DNA from: Paulinella micropora
Lineage: Eukaryota > Cercozoa > Imbricatea > Euglyphida
Direction of reading: 5' to 3'
NCBI GenBank assembly: GCA_009731375.1
Contig: BJOX01000159.1
Location: 238,079 to 302,078, forward strand
Length of the DNA stretch: 64,000 nucleotides
Part shown: positions 10,186-20,335 of the stretch, one piece after another
Position numbering within the stretch: the first letter of the stretch is position 1
Layout: the number at the start of each line of letters is the position of its first letter
The notes under the pieces: model-generated
Told to the model about the DNA's origin: nothing
What the model saw: the letters and a program-made list of their open reading frames with translations, nothing else
Databases searched by the model: none
Position numbers and translations under genes: made by a program

Positions 10186-11598
10186 ATGGAAGGAAAGGAT
10201 TCTAAGAATACCGAGGAGTTGATGACCCTCAACAACCTCAAATATGAGTTGCCAGCAAATCTAGCACTCACTGAACAGGGAAGTATCTTTAAGAAGAACT
10301 TCTCTGACCAGCAGACTTACACCAGTTCGTCGGGGACTGAAATGATTTTCACACTACAGGCAAGCACTGATTTTGTTTATGGAAAGAATAGCTATTTAAC
10401 ATTTGATGTCAAGGCCGACGGGTTGGTTACGACCGCAGGGAATAACTGCGCGATTGGTTTTCAAAACACTCCCGCGACTGCTATTTTTGAAAGATTTTTG
10501 TTGGAAAGTAAGGACGGTAGCGAACTTGAACGAATTGAAGATTTGAATAAACTGGTGCGAAATACTCTCCCGTGGCATTATCCTTTTGATTATCGCCGAC
10601 AGGCACAGATGGCGGGACAACGAGAGAATGTTGAAGTTAATGCTAATATTACCGATACTTCGGTTACTGATTTTGCTGTTAATACTCCTACAGTCGTTGG
10701 CACTGGTCAATACTTAAAAGTTTGTATTCCTCTCCATTACTTCTCGGGGGTGTTTAATGAAGAAACTCTCATTCCTCCCTCTCTCATTAGTGGTATGAGG
10801 CTTCGTTTGACATTTGCACCACCTCAGGAAGCATTTGCCATTATCGGAAGCACTGATGGTAAGGTTTCTACTGGGTTTGATGGTTCTGCTTTGACTTACA
10901 CCGTATCAAATCCAGTTGTAATGTTGGAGACATTTTCTCTTGCTCCCGCCGTCCAGAGAAATATTATGGAACAGATGGGAAGCAAGGATGGGCTTCCATA
11001 CACTTATGAAACATATTACAATCAAAAGGCTAATCCGGGCACTTCCGATGATTTCAATCTTCAAGTGAATAAGGCCGTTGCTCGCGCTCAGTGCTTGTAT
11101 ATCGTAACTCAAAATGTGCTCGCTGACAATGCTGGTATTGATAACCTTGGAACTGCTCAAATGAATTATAAGCAGTATCAGTGTCGTATTGGTGATTGGT
11201 ATGCTCCACAACAAAAGATGGAACTTGGAGGAAGCACCGATACTCTGGCCGCCGTTCAACGAGGATGTGCCGAATTGTATATTAACAATCTTCAAGCGAC
11301 TATGGGCATTCGCGATGCTTACATGTCTTCATCTGTTTCTCTTGAAAACTTTCGCAAGTATTATTCTACTTCAGATAAAACAGGACTTACATCTAACTCA
11401 GGATTTGCTACCATTATCCAGACACTCAATCAATCGCCACACATTGGAGCATCTGGTCTTGCGGTTAATAACTCACGAACTGCGGAAGTCACTCTTCGTT
11501 ATGCGGCCGATTATAACACAGATCGCGCCATCACCGCTTGGTTGAAATATGTTAAAGTCGCGTCTATCTATCCCAGTAGATGTGTTGTTAAGCAGTAG
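10186..11598 (+). CDS. MCP: Major capsid protein, PLV double-jelly-roll type
   Basis: Intact 470-aa ORF rich in beta-strand patterns. The order of features fits a PLV-type MCP: an N-terminal strand region (EMIFTLQASTDFVYGKNSY), a conserved-looking IFERFLLESKDGSELERIED block near residue 100, then a mid-protein region (SGMRLRLTFAPP) typical of a jelly-roll edge, and a C-terminal AITAWLKYVKVASIYPS. Family knowledge: the MCP forms pseudo-hexameric trimers in the icosahedral shell. Neighbouring ATPase and penton-like genes support the call. A divergent copy of its last about 31 codons lies at 57994-58088. Confidence 0.75.
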   Translation: MEGKDSKNTEELMTLNNLKYELPANLALTEQGSIFKKNFSDQQTYTSSSGTEMIFTLQASTDFVYGKNSYLTFDVKADGLVTTAGNNCAIGFQNTPATAIFERFLLESKDGSELERIEDLNKLVRNTLPWHYPFDYRRQAQMAGQRENVEVNANITDTSVTDFAVNTPTVVGTGQYLKVCIPLHYFSGVFNEETLIPPSLISGMRLRLTFAPPQEAFAIIGSTDGKVSTGFDGSALTYTVSNPVVMLETFSLAPAVQRNIMEQMGSKDGLPYTYETYYNQKANPGTSDDFNLQVNKAVARAQCLYIVTQNVLADNAGIDNLGTAQMNYKQYQCRIGDWYAPQQKMELGGSTDTLAAVQRGCAELYINNLQATMGIRDAYMSSSVSLENFRKYYSTSDKTGLTSNSGFATIIQTLNQSPHIGASGLAVNNSRTAEVTLRYAADYNTDRAITAWLKYVKVASIYPSRCVVKQ

Positions 11599-11705
11599 CC
11601 CTTATTTATTCAAAATCTCTCTTAGTATGTGTAGTTTAAACAAAAAGGATAAAAATAACCATATAAACATATCGCAATATACAATAAAATATAACATAAT
11701 ACAAT

Positions 11706-12389
11706 ATGCCACGGGTTGGAGATTGTAAGAAAGGTAAAATCTATGCGATTAGGTCTCATCAAACTGATGAAATTTACATAGGAAGCACCACGAGAGAATT
11801 GTCCGCTCGTATGTCAAACCATCGCTACACTTATGAACTCTGGAAAAAAGACGAAAAGAAACATAAATATTACTCCAGTTTTGAAATAATCAAACATGGC
11901 GATGCCTATATTGAACTTTTGGAATACTACCCGTGCGAAAAACTCGCCCAACTTAATAAAAGGGAAGGCGAATGTATAAGGGAAAACAAATGTGTAAATA
12001 AATATGTCGCAGGTCGGAGCGTGAACGAATGGCACAAAGACAATGCTGAATATGTAAAACAACACAAACAAAAGTATAACGAACGAAACAAAGAACATCT
12101 GGCCAAAAAGAAAAAAGAATATCGTGAGAAGCACATTGAATACTTTCAACAAATCGCTAAAGAATATAGAACCAATAATAAAGCAAAAAAAGCAGAAACT
12201 GATAGATTATATCGTGAAAAAAACAAAGAACATCTAAACCAACAAGCACGAGAAAGAGGGTCTGTTAGAGTGCAATGTGAATGTGGTGATTTTTCAAGAA
12301 ATGATAGTATTTCTAAACATAGAAAAACCAAAACTCACAAAGGAAACATGGAGGCACTTCCAATAGGTTTATGTTTGATGGGATTTTAA
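11706..12389 (+). CDS. GIY-YIG endonuclease with C-terminal zinc-finger-like motif
   Basis: 227 aa. The N-terminal about 100 residues are a GIY-YIG nuclease: KIYAIRSHQTDEIYIGSTT with a downstream R and H (ARMSNHR) and a Glu in REGECIRE. A Lys-rich coiled region follows (residues 110-185). The C-terminus has a C2H2-like motif (VQCECGDFSRND, then KHRKTKTH) that could bind DNA. Such enzymes are usually homing or mobile nucleases. It sits between MCP and penton genes and has a paralogue at 13550. Confidence 0.85.
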   Translation: MPRVGDCKKGKIYAIRSHQTDEIYIGSTTRELSARMSNHRYTYELWKKDEKKHKYYSSFEIIKHGDAYIELLEYYPCEKLAQLNKREGECIRENKCVNKYVAGRSVNEWHKDNAEYVKQHKQKYNERNKEHLAKKKKEYREKHIEYFQQIAKEYRTNNKAKKAETDRLYREKNKEHLNQQARERGSVRVQCECGDFSRNDSISKHRKTKTHKGNMEALPIGLCLMGF

Positions 12390-12424
12390 TTTAATTAGAA
12401 TAATATATTTTATAATATATAGCA

Positions 12425-13222
12425 ATGTCATTTACAATAAGCAATCTTGAAGACGAAAAGAGAACCCGCAAAAATTTCCTCCTTCGTGTCTCCTCAAGTG
12501 ATAAAACAAAATCAAAATCCGCTTCTACTCACAATGGCCGTTTCGTTGTTGATCTCCCAGCAAGTGGTCGTAATATTGATATAATCAGTGCTTATGTCGT
12601 TAAGAGTATCTCTATTCCAAATGTTTTCCCAAACATACCGAGTTATGCCAACACTCTCACATTGATTAAAACAACGGGATCTGCTACAAAAACGGCAATC
12701 GTAACAGAAAATCAATACACCATTGATACATTTATTACCGCTCTTCAAACTGCGGTTAATTCAGCAATTGCCCCCGACTCCGTAGTTATAACTTTGAACT
12801 CCGTTAATAAATTGAATTTCGCTTTCACTGGTGATACGTATGCTTTTGATTACGATAATAGCACGATTAGAGACAAGATAGGACCAACTGCCGATATTTC
12901 GGCCGCGGCGAGTAGTACAATGCAATCTATCGTGAATTTAATCGGTGAAACGGCCGTTTATGTTCATAGTCGTGCTTTAAATCAGTCTGGTTTAGTTGAA
13001 TCAAATGGTAATTTCTCTGTCGTTGGTAAATGTAATTTAGATAAGCCCTATTGAGTCCAGTGTTATTTTGAATCGTCAAACGATGTTGCCGATTATGTCC
13101 CCTTTAATACAACAAAAAGTTTAAGATCTATTGATATTGTCATTAGAAATGCGAGTGGTGAAGTTTTGGAGGTTCCTTTAAACTTTGAGGTTAGTATTCT
13201 CTTGAAGGCATATCATGCGTAA
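12425..13222 (+). CDS. Penton-like minor capsid protein, frameshift near 13045
   Basis: The first frame (12425-13054) starts MSFTISNLEDEKRTR and continues LRVSSSDKTKSKSA. Its last residues stop early, while another frame continues to a TAA at 13222 with a well-formed beta-rich end (SIDIVIRNASGEVLEV), so one indel near 13045 splits the gene. The homologue in the GC-rich element is at 56391 (same architecture: short N-terminal arm, LVRSKDRDR, YKLIWATIPN). Single-jelly-roll penton is the likely role by context with the MCP. A near-identical antisense fragment lies at 56903-57248. Confidence 0.65.
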
Positions 13223-13254
13223 TAAAAAAGAAAAACTATAAAATATAAGGAATA

Positions 13255-13491
13255 ATGACATTCATAGAAAATTTAGATATACTATTTACATTGATACAAA
13301 ATATTAACTCACGACGAAGACGACAACATAAAGAACAAATCCCCTGCGGTGTCAATATTGATCAGTTTTACAAATATTTGAAGACAAATCACGCACAACT
13401 AACCGAAGAATTAATCAAGGATAAGGACTTTGAATATGTAAAAAAAATGTCAATAGAGATAGAAAAAAAATTGATAAATAAGCATAAATAA
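13255..13491 (+). CDS. Small hypothetical basic protein
   Basis: 78 aa starting MTFIENLDILFTLIQ with an Arg-rich patch (SRRRRQHKE) and a helical C-terminus. A TATA-like run (CTATAAAATATAAGG) precedes the ATG by a few bases. No family recognised. Confidence 0.45.
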   Translation: MTFIENLDILFTLIQNINSRRRRQHKEQIPCGVNIDQFYKYLKTNHAQLTEELIKDKDFEYVKKMSIEIEKKLINKHK

Positions 13492-13549
13492 AAGTATTCT
13501 TTTTTGTTTAAACTATTTAAACAAATGAGATATAAAAAGATATAAAACG

Positions 13550-14068
13550 ATGCCAGACTATAAACAAGCCAAAATATATAGTATCAGATCGCATCAAACG
13601 AATGAAGTATATATTGGTTCATCTACTCAACCTTTATATAAGCGATTATATGCACACAAAAAAGACTACGAAAAATGGATGAAAGGTGAATATCATTATA
13701 CTTCTTCTTATGAAATAGTTAAGTATGATGATGTTTTTGTTGAATTGGTTGAAGATTGCCCATGTGAAAATAGGGAACAATTAAGCAGACGAGAGGGCGA
13801 GGTAATAAGATCCACAGAAAATTGTGTGAATAAGCGAATAGAAGGTAGAACTCTTAAAGAATATTACGAAGATAATAAAAAATATTTTTTACAAAAAGCA
13901 AAAGAATACAGAACCCAAAACAAGGAACAAGTAGCACAAGTATGTAAAAAATGGAATGAAGACAACAAAGAACATGTAGCACAAAGAAGAAAAAAATATA
14001 GAGAAGCAAATGCTCATAAACTCTTTCAACAAAAAAAGGAATATTATGAAAAAAAAGAGATACAATAA
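13550..14068 (+). CDS. GIY-YIG endonuclease, short paralogue
   Basis: 172 aa. N-terminal GIY-YIG pattern KIYSIRSHQTNEVYIGSST followed by KRLYAHK and an SRREGEVIR block holding the catalytic Glu. The tail is Lys-rich and coiled with repeats of NKEHVAQ type. It is clearly paralogous to the enzyme at 11706 (shared IRSHQT and KEYRTxNKxxxA segments) but lacks the C-terminal finger. Two copies flank the penton gene. Confidence 0.8.
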   Translation: MPDYKQAKIYSIRSHQTNEVYIGSSTQPLYKRLYAHKKDYEKWMKGEYHYTSSYEIVKYDDVFVELVEDCPCENREQLSRREGEVIRSTENCVNKRIEGRTLKEYYEDNKKYFLQKAKEYRTQNKEQVAQVCKKWNEDNKEHVAQRRKKYREANAHKLFQQKKEYYEKKEIQ

Positions 14069-14257
14069 TTAAATATAAAAAGCAATACAGAGAGAATAAT
14101 AGAAAAATAGTAAATAGAATTAGCATGTNNNNNNNNNNTTAGTAAATAGAATTAGCATGTAAAGTTATCACACAAAAAATCCAATTGGTTTAGCCACGTT
14201 CGGTCTGTGAAATATAAAGGAAGCCTTTTTTTTGTTCAAAGGGCCTTCCTGTGTGTT
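14069..14257. repeat. 10-N gap flanked by a 20-bp direct duplication
   Basis: The 20 bases before the N gap (14109-14128) recur exactly after it (14141-14160). This is how an unmerged contig overlap appears in a scaffold. No gene is seen in the rest of the interval. Confidence 0.75.
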
Positions 14258-15489
14258 TTAAATTTGGTCTTCAATAAAATTAATAGAAACATAGATATTA
14301 GCAGTTCCACCACTTGTGTTTTGTGCGGATATGGTAAATGTCTTACTTGGTCCTATCTTGATATTATATTGAGACAAATCAATGTATATTGATGAACCAC
14401 CAGACAACACATATGTAAATATCACACTTCCGCCCGTTCTTGTAGTTCCTGCCGTATCAACCTCTGTTAACGATGTGTTTGTATCGTAATTTGAATAAGA
14501 AGGTGTTCCTCCTAATGTGGTATTAAGAATAATTCTCGCGATACATGTTTTAGTGTCCGAATTGCTGATGCATAAATTCTCAAAGTAGATTATGTTGTAA
14601 TTCGTTTTGCTGTTGAATGTGGCACGATTTCTAATAGTGAATATAGCATTTTCAGTTGATCCTATAGTTTTAACATTGTCATACGAATTAGTTATAGCAA
14701 TAGTCCGATCAATAGTCCCTTCAACCGCCAAAACATGCTAGCAGTTTTCATTACAACGGATCCAAGACTTGACGAATATGCCTTCGCATAAATAGCAAAC
14801 GCCGCCTGATCCAATGATGGAGTAGTAGCAGTGCTCGCGTATTTAATTGAATGAATTACTTCCATTCGTCCAGTTCGTGGGTTTTCAATTTTGAATATAA
14901 TTTGACCGCTGCCCAGATATTGAACAACTATTTCAAACACATTCAATTTGGTAAAATCAATCGCGGGGAAGTTTCCAGTATTATTACATTTATCAACATT
15001 CCACGCATATTGACTGACCACATTTTCTACACCTCCCGCCGTTCTTACAACAGACATTCCCAAACTTGATTGTCTAAAACATAAATTGTCTGCTGGTGTG
15101 CCTATGCCAATATCGCAATTGAAACTATCTGCGGCGATAGATGACGGAAACAATGCGGAAAATCTAGCAACTAACCCCATACCACTTCTATATTTGGCTC
15201 TCTCAATAGTCGTAATCTGTGCCGTTGAATTACCTGAAGCGGATGTGGTTAAAACCGCCATTGAATTAGCAGACGATAACACCCCGCCATTTGTTTGAAC
15301 GATATCAAAGAAACGAGTATTAATACCATATGTAAATTCATTTTGTAATACTGGCGACAAAGTGGCCGTTCTCAATTCTCCAAAAGCAGTTGTTGGTAAA
15401 GCATCTTTAATGCTATCTATTGATAAAGAAGAAGATGATGATGTAGTTGATGAAGATGGTGTATTCGTGCTTTGACCAAAAAGGTTCAT
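14258..15489 (-). CDS. Minor virion protein (beta-rich), frameshifted
   Basis: Two minus-strand segments, 15489-14692 and 14731-14258, join into one protein homologous along its length to the intact 55158-56339 gene of the GC-rich element: matching blocks include AKYRSGMGLVARFSALFP / CKYRAGQGLVCRFTALFP, YASTATTPSLDQA / YAGANTTPSLSNA and GGTPSYSNYDT / GSAPTYANHDT. The frame break is near 14735. The N-terminus is a Ser/Thr-rich linker. A structural (spike or vertex) role is inferred from beta-rich composition and from conservation with the capsid genes in both elements. Confidence 0.7.
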
Positions 15490-15513
15490 TTTATATTTTA
15501 TATTATATAAAAT
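15490..15513. promoter_or_regulatory. 24-bp divergent promoter
   Basis: Only 24 bp of A/T (TTTTATATTTTATATTATAT) separate the divergent starts at 15489 (minus) and 15514 (plus). The sequence is nearly self-complementary, so each strand presents a TATA-like motif. Confidence 0.45.
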
Positions 15514-15789
15514 ATGCCAATAATAATACGAGAACTACCAAACGACATAGTTGGACACATAAGAACATTTGTTTATTCAGAAATGTCCCAGCAGAATTAT
15601 AGAAAAGAATTTTGCAATATATGCGGTTTGTCTCGCACATTCCAATCACATCCTCCTATTATAGCAGTTGATATTGATAATGTAGATGGTGTTCAGTTTT
15701 TCACGATCTGTTCCATTAATTGCTACAGACGAGAGTCTAATATTAGAGCAAGATATGGCGAACCGTCTTTAATCGTTGTTAAGTATTAA
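15514..15789 (+). CDS. Small F-box-like / FCS-type zinc-finger protein
   Basis: 91 aa. The N-terminus IIRELPNDIVGHIRTF looks like a minimal F-box helix. It is followed by a zinc-binding pattern: FCNICG, then FFTICSINCYRR, as in FCS/MYM-type fingers. Related FCS patterns occur in poxvirus VLTF2-like late factors and in the protein at 36510-36982 of the other element. It overlaps the convergent recombinase gene by 21 bp. A role in transcription or ubiquitin adaptor function is inference. Confidence 0.5.
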   Translation: MPIIIRELPNDIVGHIRTFVYSEMSQQNYRKEFCNICGLSRTFQSHPPIIAVDIDNVDGVQFFTICSINCYRRESNIRARYGEPSLIVVKY

Positions 15790-17109
15790 TCTTTTTGAAC
15801 TTTTTGTTTTATTTCTTGTGCTTCTCCGTAATGGTGCTTTTACTTCCTCTGTCGCGGTTTCTTCTTGTGCCACTTCTTTCTTCTCTTTGATAAACTTATT
15901 AACAATAACGGCTCCAATCTTGCTTAATTGTCTTAGTTTAATATTTGTTATTATTCCCCCGTGGTCATTGTAAATCTGTTCGAGCAATTTATACTTATCA
16001 TCTCTGCTTGCTTTTTTTCCTAATGGTTGATATTTGCTTTCTTCTTCTCCGTTTTCACTTTCAGTTTCATTAATATTATTTAAATTCAGACATAAATCTA
16101 TCTTTCTTCTTAATTCCTCTAATTCTGTTTTAATTCCTTCTGCCTTAATTTCTTCGGAATCGGCCACATTAACCCAACTATAACTAAATGAAGTCAACAT
16201 ATCACCATGACCAAGAACATTTGAAACCCATGTATTAAAATTCTCTATTTTCGGATTGGCAAAATTACTATATGACAAACTAGCATATAGTTTTCGCAAC
16301 ATACTACTTTTCTGTGTGTATTCCGAAAGCCAAGGAAAGATTTTAATAATTCTTTTGTTTAGTTCATTGTTTTTTTGCTTATTCAGCACACCCTCTTTGT
16401 TGATGATAACTGCTTTTTTCTTTTTGAAATGGTTCCGTATTGAATTTATTTGTTCAATTACGAATTCAGGAGTAAAAAGGACAACAGGCCTCTCAGTCCA
16501 ATTCTTTTCTTGTCCTTCTCTCTTTTTTGCTAAATTATTTACACTCAACCAAGAAGGTTTATCTGGTATCAACTCATATGTGTTTTTATCAAATATTTCA
16601 ACAGGCCTTGCTCCAATTGCTATCATCAAAGCAAGTAGTTTAAGATAAGGGTCATTACTTAATATCATATCGTTCATTTTAGCCATTACATCACGAACAT
16701 CAATTTGTATTTTTTGTTCATTTTTGGCTTTGACATCTTTTTTATACCCCTCAACGATATCAATCCGCTCGTCTTCATTCAGATTAAAATACTTATCCAG
16801 TTTGCTCATTTCATATACCTTTTCACTTTGATAAGGTTCTATTGCTTTTTTTCTTACCTCAGAAAGTCTTTGTCTTCTGCTGTTCAAATTAGGATACACG
16901 ATAGCATATTTGGGATATATGGCTTTTAGTGCCTCAAGTGCCTCTTCATCACTCGTTGGTGTGCTAAATAGCGATATAATGGCATTATGAAAGGCGATAC
17001 TTGGTTTCAACTCACTATCGTAGAAGTTAGACACAACATCATAAATTTTACTTTCAGTAGTAGCAACTCTTAACTGCCTAACAAATTTTCTATCATCTTC
17101 GCTCCACAT
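15769..17109 (-). CDS. Tyrosine recombinase, telomere-resolvase (protelomerase) like
   Basis: Intact 446-aa ORF. Catalytic-core features in order: LKLLALMIAIGARPVEIFD (box I Arg, about residue 170), SSMLRKLYASLSY (box II Arg/Lys region), and VLGHGDMLTSFSYSWV with His followed nine residues later by the candidate nucleophile Tyr. The LRKLYA and LGH...Y spacing resembles the TelK/ResT telomere resolvase family more than phage integrases. The C-terminal 100 residues are charged, with an AT-hook/NLS-like end (RRSTRNKTKSSKR). Family knowledge: telomere resolvases cut palindromes and rejoin them as closed hairpin ends. An ordinary integrase is the main alternative. Confidence 0.7.
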   Translation of the reverse strand: MWSEDDRKFVRQLRVATTESKIYDVVSNFYDSELKPSIAFHNAIISLFSTPTSDEEALEALKAIYPKYAIVYPNLNSRRQRLSEVRKKAIEPYQSEKVYEMSKLDKYFNLNEDERIDIVEGYKKDVKAKNEQKIQIDVRDVMAKMNDMILSNDPYLKLLALMIAIGARPVEIFDKNTYELIPDKPSWLSVNNLAKKREGQEKNWTERPVVLFTPEFVIEQINSIRNHFKKKKAVIINKEGVLNKQKNNELNKRIIKIFPWLSEYTQKSSMLRKLYASLSYSNFANPKIENFNTWVSNVLGHGDMLTSFSYSWVNVADSEEIKAEGIKTELEELRRKIDLCLNLNNINETESENGEEESKYQPLGKKASRDDKYKLLEQIYNDHGGIITNIKLRQLSKIGAVIVNKFIKEKKEVAQEETATEEVKAPLRRSTRNKTKSSKRLILNND

Positions 17110-18440
17110 ACTCAGTGTATATTAGACAAGTTTATATTTTTATAAATTAAAATTAAACACTTTTTTCTGACACTGCTGAAGTCAGTCGGTTATGGCCCTA
17201 ATATGGTCCTTCATGAAGACCTTCTAATTTTTTCGGACCCCATCAAAAAAATAAGGACCAAAACAAGGACGACTTATAAGAAGATTTCCAATGAAATTCT
17301 ATTTACTATTTACTTTATTATTTTACTTACTTATTTTGAATGAATTTTAAAGAAAATATAAATAAATAAAGATATAATATAGAGAGAATTATTGAATAAA
17401 ACGACTTCCTGCCAGTCCTTAAAAAAAGTCCTTAAAACTTAAATTTTTTGACGTGCCAATTGAATTTTTTTTTAATAAAATAACTTTTTGTCCGGTCAAA
17501 CAATTGGAAGAAAAAAAAGAAGTAATTTTTTTCAGACACCTTTTAAGCATCATTTATTTATAAAAACTCTTACTATTATTTTCAAAGAACTTAGAACTTA
17601 TTTTTGAAAAAAAGGGGACTTTTTGCTCAAATTAATAATAAGACTTATTACAGATAAAATAACACTCCTATTAAAAGAAGAGCAACAATAAAAAAGGGAT
17701 AAGATCCAAAAAAAGTTATCTTTTTTTAGTTTTTTCAAAAAAAAATTTAGATTTTTTCAAACTACTTTTTTGGAAAAAAAAACATTTCAAAGAAAATAAG
17801 GACTTTGAAAAAAAAAGAAGGACACTTTATAAGAGTTATTTCATTATATCTAGCCTTGCCACCTCACATTTTTTACAACTCTTAATAGTGCCCTTATAGT
17901 CTTCCTACCGTCTCCCTTAGTCGTGAGGCTATCGCCCTCCCCCATTAAACTTTTAAGATCCCTCCAATTTTGACCATATCAGCAAAAAAATAGACCAATA
18001 TCGGCAACACCGCAGACGAGAAAGGTGAGGTAAAAAAGCACACCAGCATAGTTTTGCTTTTTTGCTTTTGGACTACTTTCTGTTTTTTCAGTGCGGACAC
18101 TTGGACAACTTTTCCACTTTCCGCATGATCATTTATGTGTGGCGGACATGTCTATTCAAGTATTAAAAACAAGCACAGAAAAGACGAAAAACACACACAT
18201 GAAGACAGAAAACACACCTTTGTTTTACAAAAACACACATAGATTTTACCAAAATACGACAAACTAAGCACACTAAGAGAGATTTGGACAAAATAACGAC
18301 AATTTTATTCAAATGAAATTTAATATATATTTTTTAGAATAATATATATATATATATATAATTATATATATATGTATATATATATATTTACAATAAGCAA
18401 GGTTTAATGAGAAAAAGACGAAAGAAAAATGAAGAAGAGC
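17110..18440. other. AT-rich noncoding region with AAGGAC/GTCCTT motifs
   Basis: No ORF of note. Long A and T runs. The hexamer AAGGAC or its complement occurs about seven times between 17200 and 17830, including a near-palindrome at 17205-17221 (GGTCCTTCATGAAGACC). A (TA)n run ends the region. It may be a terminal or origin region of the AT-rich element. Confidence 0.5.
18331..18390. repeat. (TA)n microsatellite
   Basis: About 60 bp of TA dinucleotides with a few interruptions, mostly self-complementary. Confidence 0.85.
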
Positions 18441-18644
18441 CTAATTCAAATGAATTCTGGTTCCAAGGAACGACAGTACAAGCTCATAAGGAAATCTGGA
18501 ACTAAGGTTCAACAGAAAGCTCTTGGAAAGAGTAATATAGAAGGGGCAAGAAAGAGGAAAAAGATAGAAAGAAAGAAAGGAAAAAGGGATAAAGAAAAAG
18601 CGAGGAAAAGAAGATAGAAGAACAAAAACAGTAAGGAAGACAGA

Positions 18645-18653
18645 TAGATGGAC

Positions 18654-18723
<70 letters not shown>

Positions 18724-18740
18724 GTAGATAGGTAGATAGG

Positions 18741-18785
<45 letters not shown>

Positions 18786-18794
18786 GGATGGATG

Positions 18795-18853
<59 letters not shown>

Positions 18854-18956
18854 GGATGGATGGATAGATAGATAGATAGATAGATAGATAGGTAGATAGA
18901 TAGGTAGATAGGTAGATGGATAGATAGATAGATAGATAGATAGACAGATAGATGAC

Positions 18957-18992
<36 letters not shown>
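18645..18992. repeat. (GATA)n microsatellite
   Basis: About 350 bp of GATA units with patches of GATG and GGTA variants. Long minus-strand ORFs encoding Tyr/Leu/Ser/Ile repeats here are products of the repeat, not genes. Confidence 0.95.
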
Positions 18993-18994
<2 letters not shown>

Positions 18995-19734
18995 ACAGGA
19001 GAAAAAAGAAAGAGAAAAGGAACAAAGAACAAGACAAACAAAAGAAAGAAACAAACAACCAGAACAAAAGAGACAAAAACAAAACAAAAACAAAACAAAA
19101 AAGACAACAAAAGAGGCAGCAACAAGCACAAAAAAGCAAAACAAACAAACAAACAAACACAAGGCCGGACAATAGCAGGGGAGACGATACTGAACTAGAA
19201 GGTAAGAATGGAAAGCGCCAGAGAAGGTAAGACGTAACAAGCATGGGCGCAAGTGAGATCAATTGACAGTCAGTGAGACAGCCCTTAAGGAAACTGCAGC
19301 ACCTAACGCAATTCACTCGCACCCGGAGGCTATCGTGGCCAGGAGGGTGGTGTGCAGAGCGTAGTAAGGCTCGACGTGACGTAGTCGCGACGCGATTATG
19401 CCAAGTGCTGCAATATCCATAAGGACAGGCCCAAGCCTGGCAACCTCACAGACATGCAGCCTCAAGCAAGTCGAGCCAAACCACTCCCTCATAGACCAGA
19501 AGAAATTCCACAAGCCACAAGCATAAACATACAGAAGAGCCATGCCAGAACAAGCCCAGACCTAGCAAGCAGCAAAGGATAGGAAAAAGAAAAAAAAAGG
19601 GGAGAACAAGAAAACAAAAGGGGAGAAGAGAGAGAAAGAAAAGAAAGAAAAAGAAGAAAGGGAAAAAATGGAAACAAAAACAATAATAAAAGTACAAGAA
19701 ATAATAAAAATAATATTTAAAATCATAATAATAA
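18993..19734. other. Low-complexity and unique noncoding DNA
   Basis: A-rich low-complexity sequence (18993-19170, 19570-19730) surrounds a unique island at about 19175-19565. I see no coding signal and recognise no element. It could be a decayed host repeat. Confidence 0.5.
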
Positions 19735-19943
<209 letters not shown>

Positions 19944-19944
<1 letters not shown>

Positions 19945-20210
19945 GTGCTTCTCTGTCAATGGCTGATGCATTTCTGCACATGCGCCTCCATCGTCTCACC
20001 CGTGAGGGGAGTACGAAGAATTGACGATAAGCTCTAATGACACCCCCGCAAGGGCAGTTCCAACACTTCCAGACGGACCGGTATGTTCAATGAAAATACT
20101 GGTCCAGACGGACCGGTATGTTCAATGAAAATACTGGTGGCACCGACGGGAATCGAACTGGCGACAGGGCCCAGATGGTAGAACTTGACCACTGGGCTAT
20201 CACGGTGTCC

Positions 20211-20213
<3 letters not shown>
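19944..20213 (-). mobile_element. tRNA-derived SINE-like element with (ATT)n tail
   Basis: On the minus strand, 20210-20139 reads like a tRNA gene: A-box-like TAGCCCAGTGGTCAAG and B-box AGTTCGATTCC, with imperfect acceptor complementarity. It continues into a 195-bp body and ends in (ATT)n at 19943-19874, the layout of a tRNA-derived SINE. The body holds an exact 35-bp tandem duplication (20068-20102 and 20103-20137). A functional tRNA is unlikely because the acceptor stem mispairs and no 3' processing context is visible. Confidence 0.6.
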
Positions 20214-20245
<32 letters not shown>

Positions 20246-20335
20246 TAATAATAATAAGAATAATAATAAGAATAATGATAATAATAATAATAAGAATAAG
20301 AATAAGAATAATAATAGTAAAAATAATACAAAAAT
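20214..20335. repeat. (AAT)n / (AAG)-interrupted microsatellite
   Basis: AAT units with AAC and AAG variants directly upstream of the SINE-like head. Confidence 0.9.

Noticed and set aside
18441-19322. Long minus-strand ORFs of Tyr/Leu/Ser/Ile repeats
   Set aside because: They are translations of the (GATA)n array and appear in several frames at once.
19175-19565. Retrotransposon or gene in the unique island
   Set aside because: No reverse transcriptase, tRNA-like or other recognisable motif was found.
20139-20210. Functional tRNA gene
   Set aside because: A and B boxes are present, but the acceptor stem mispairs and the unit continues into a SINE-like body with a trinucleotide tail.
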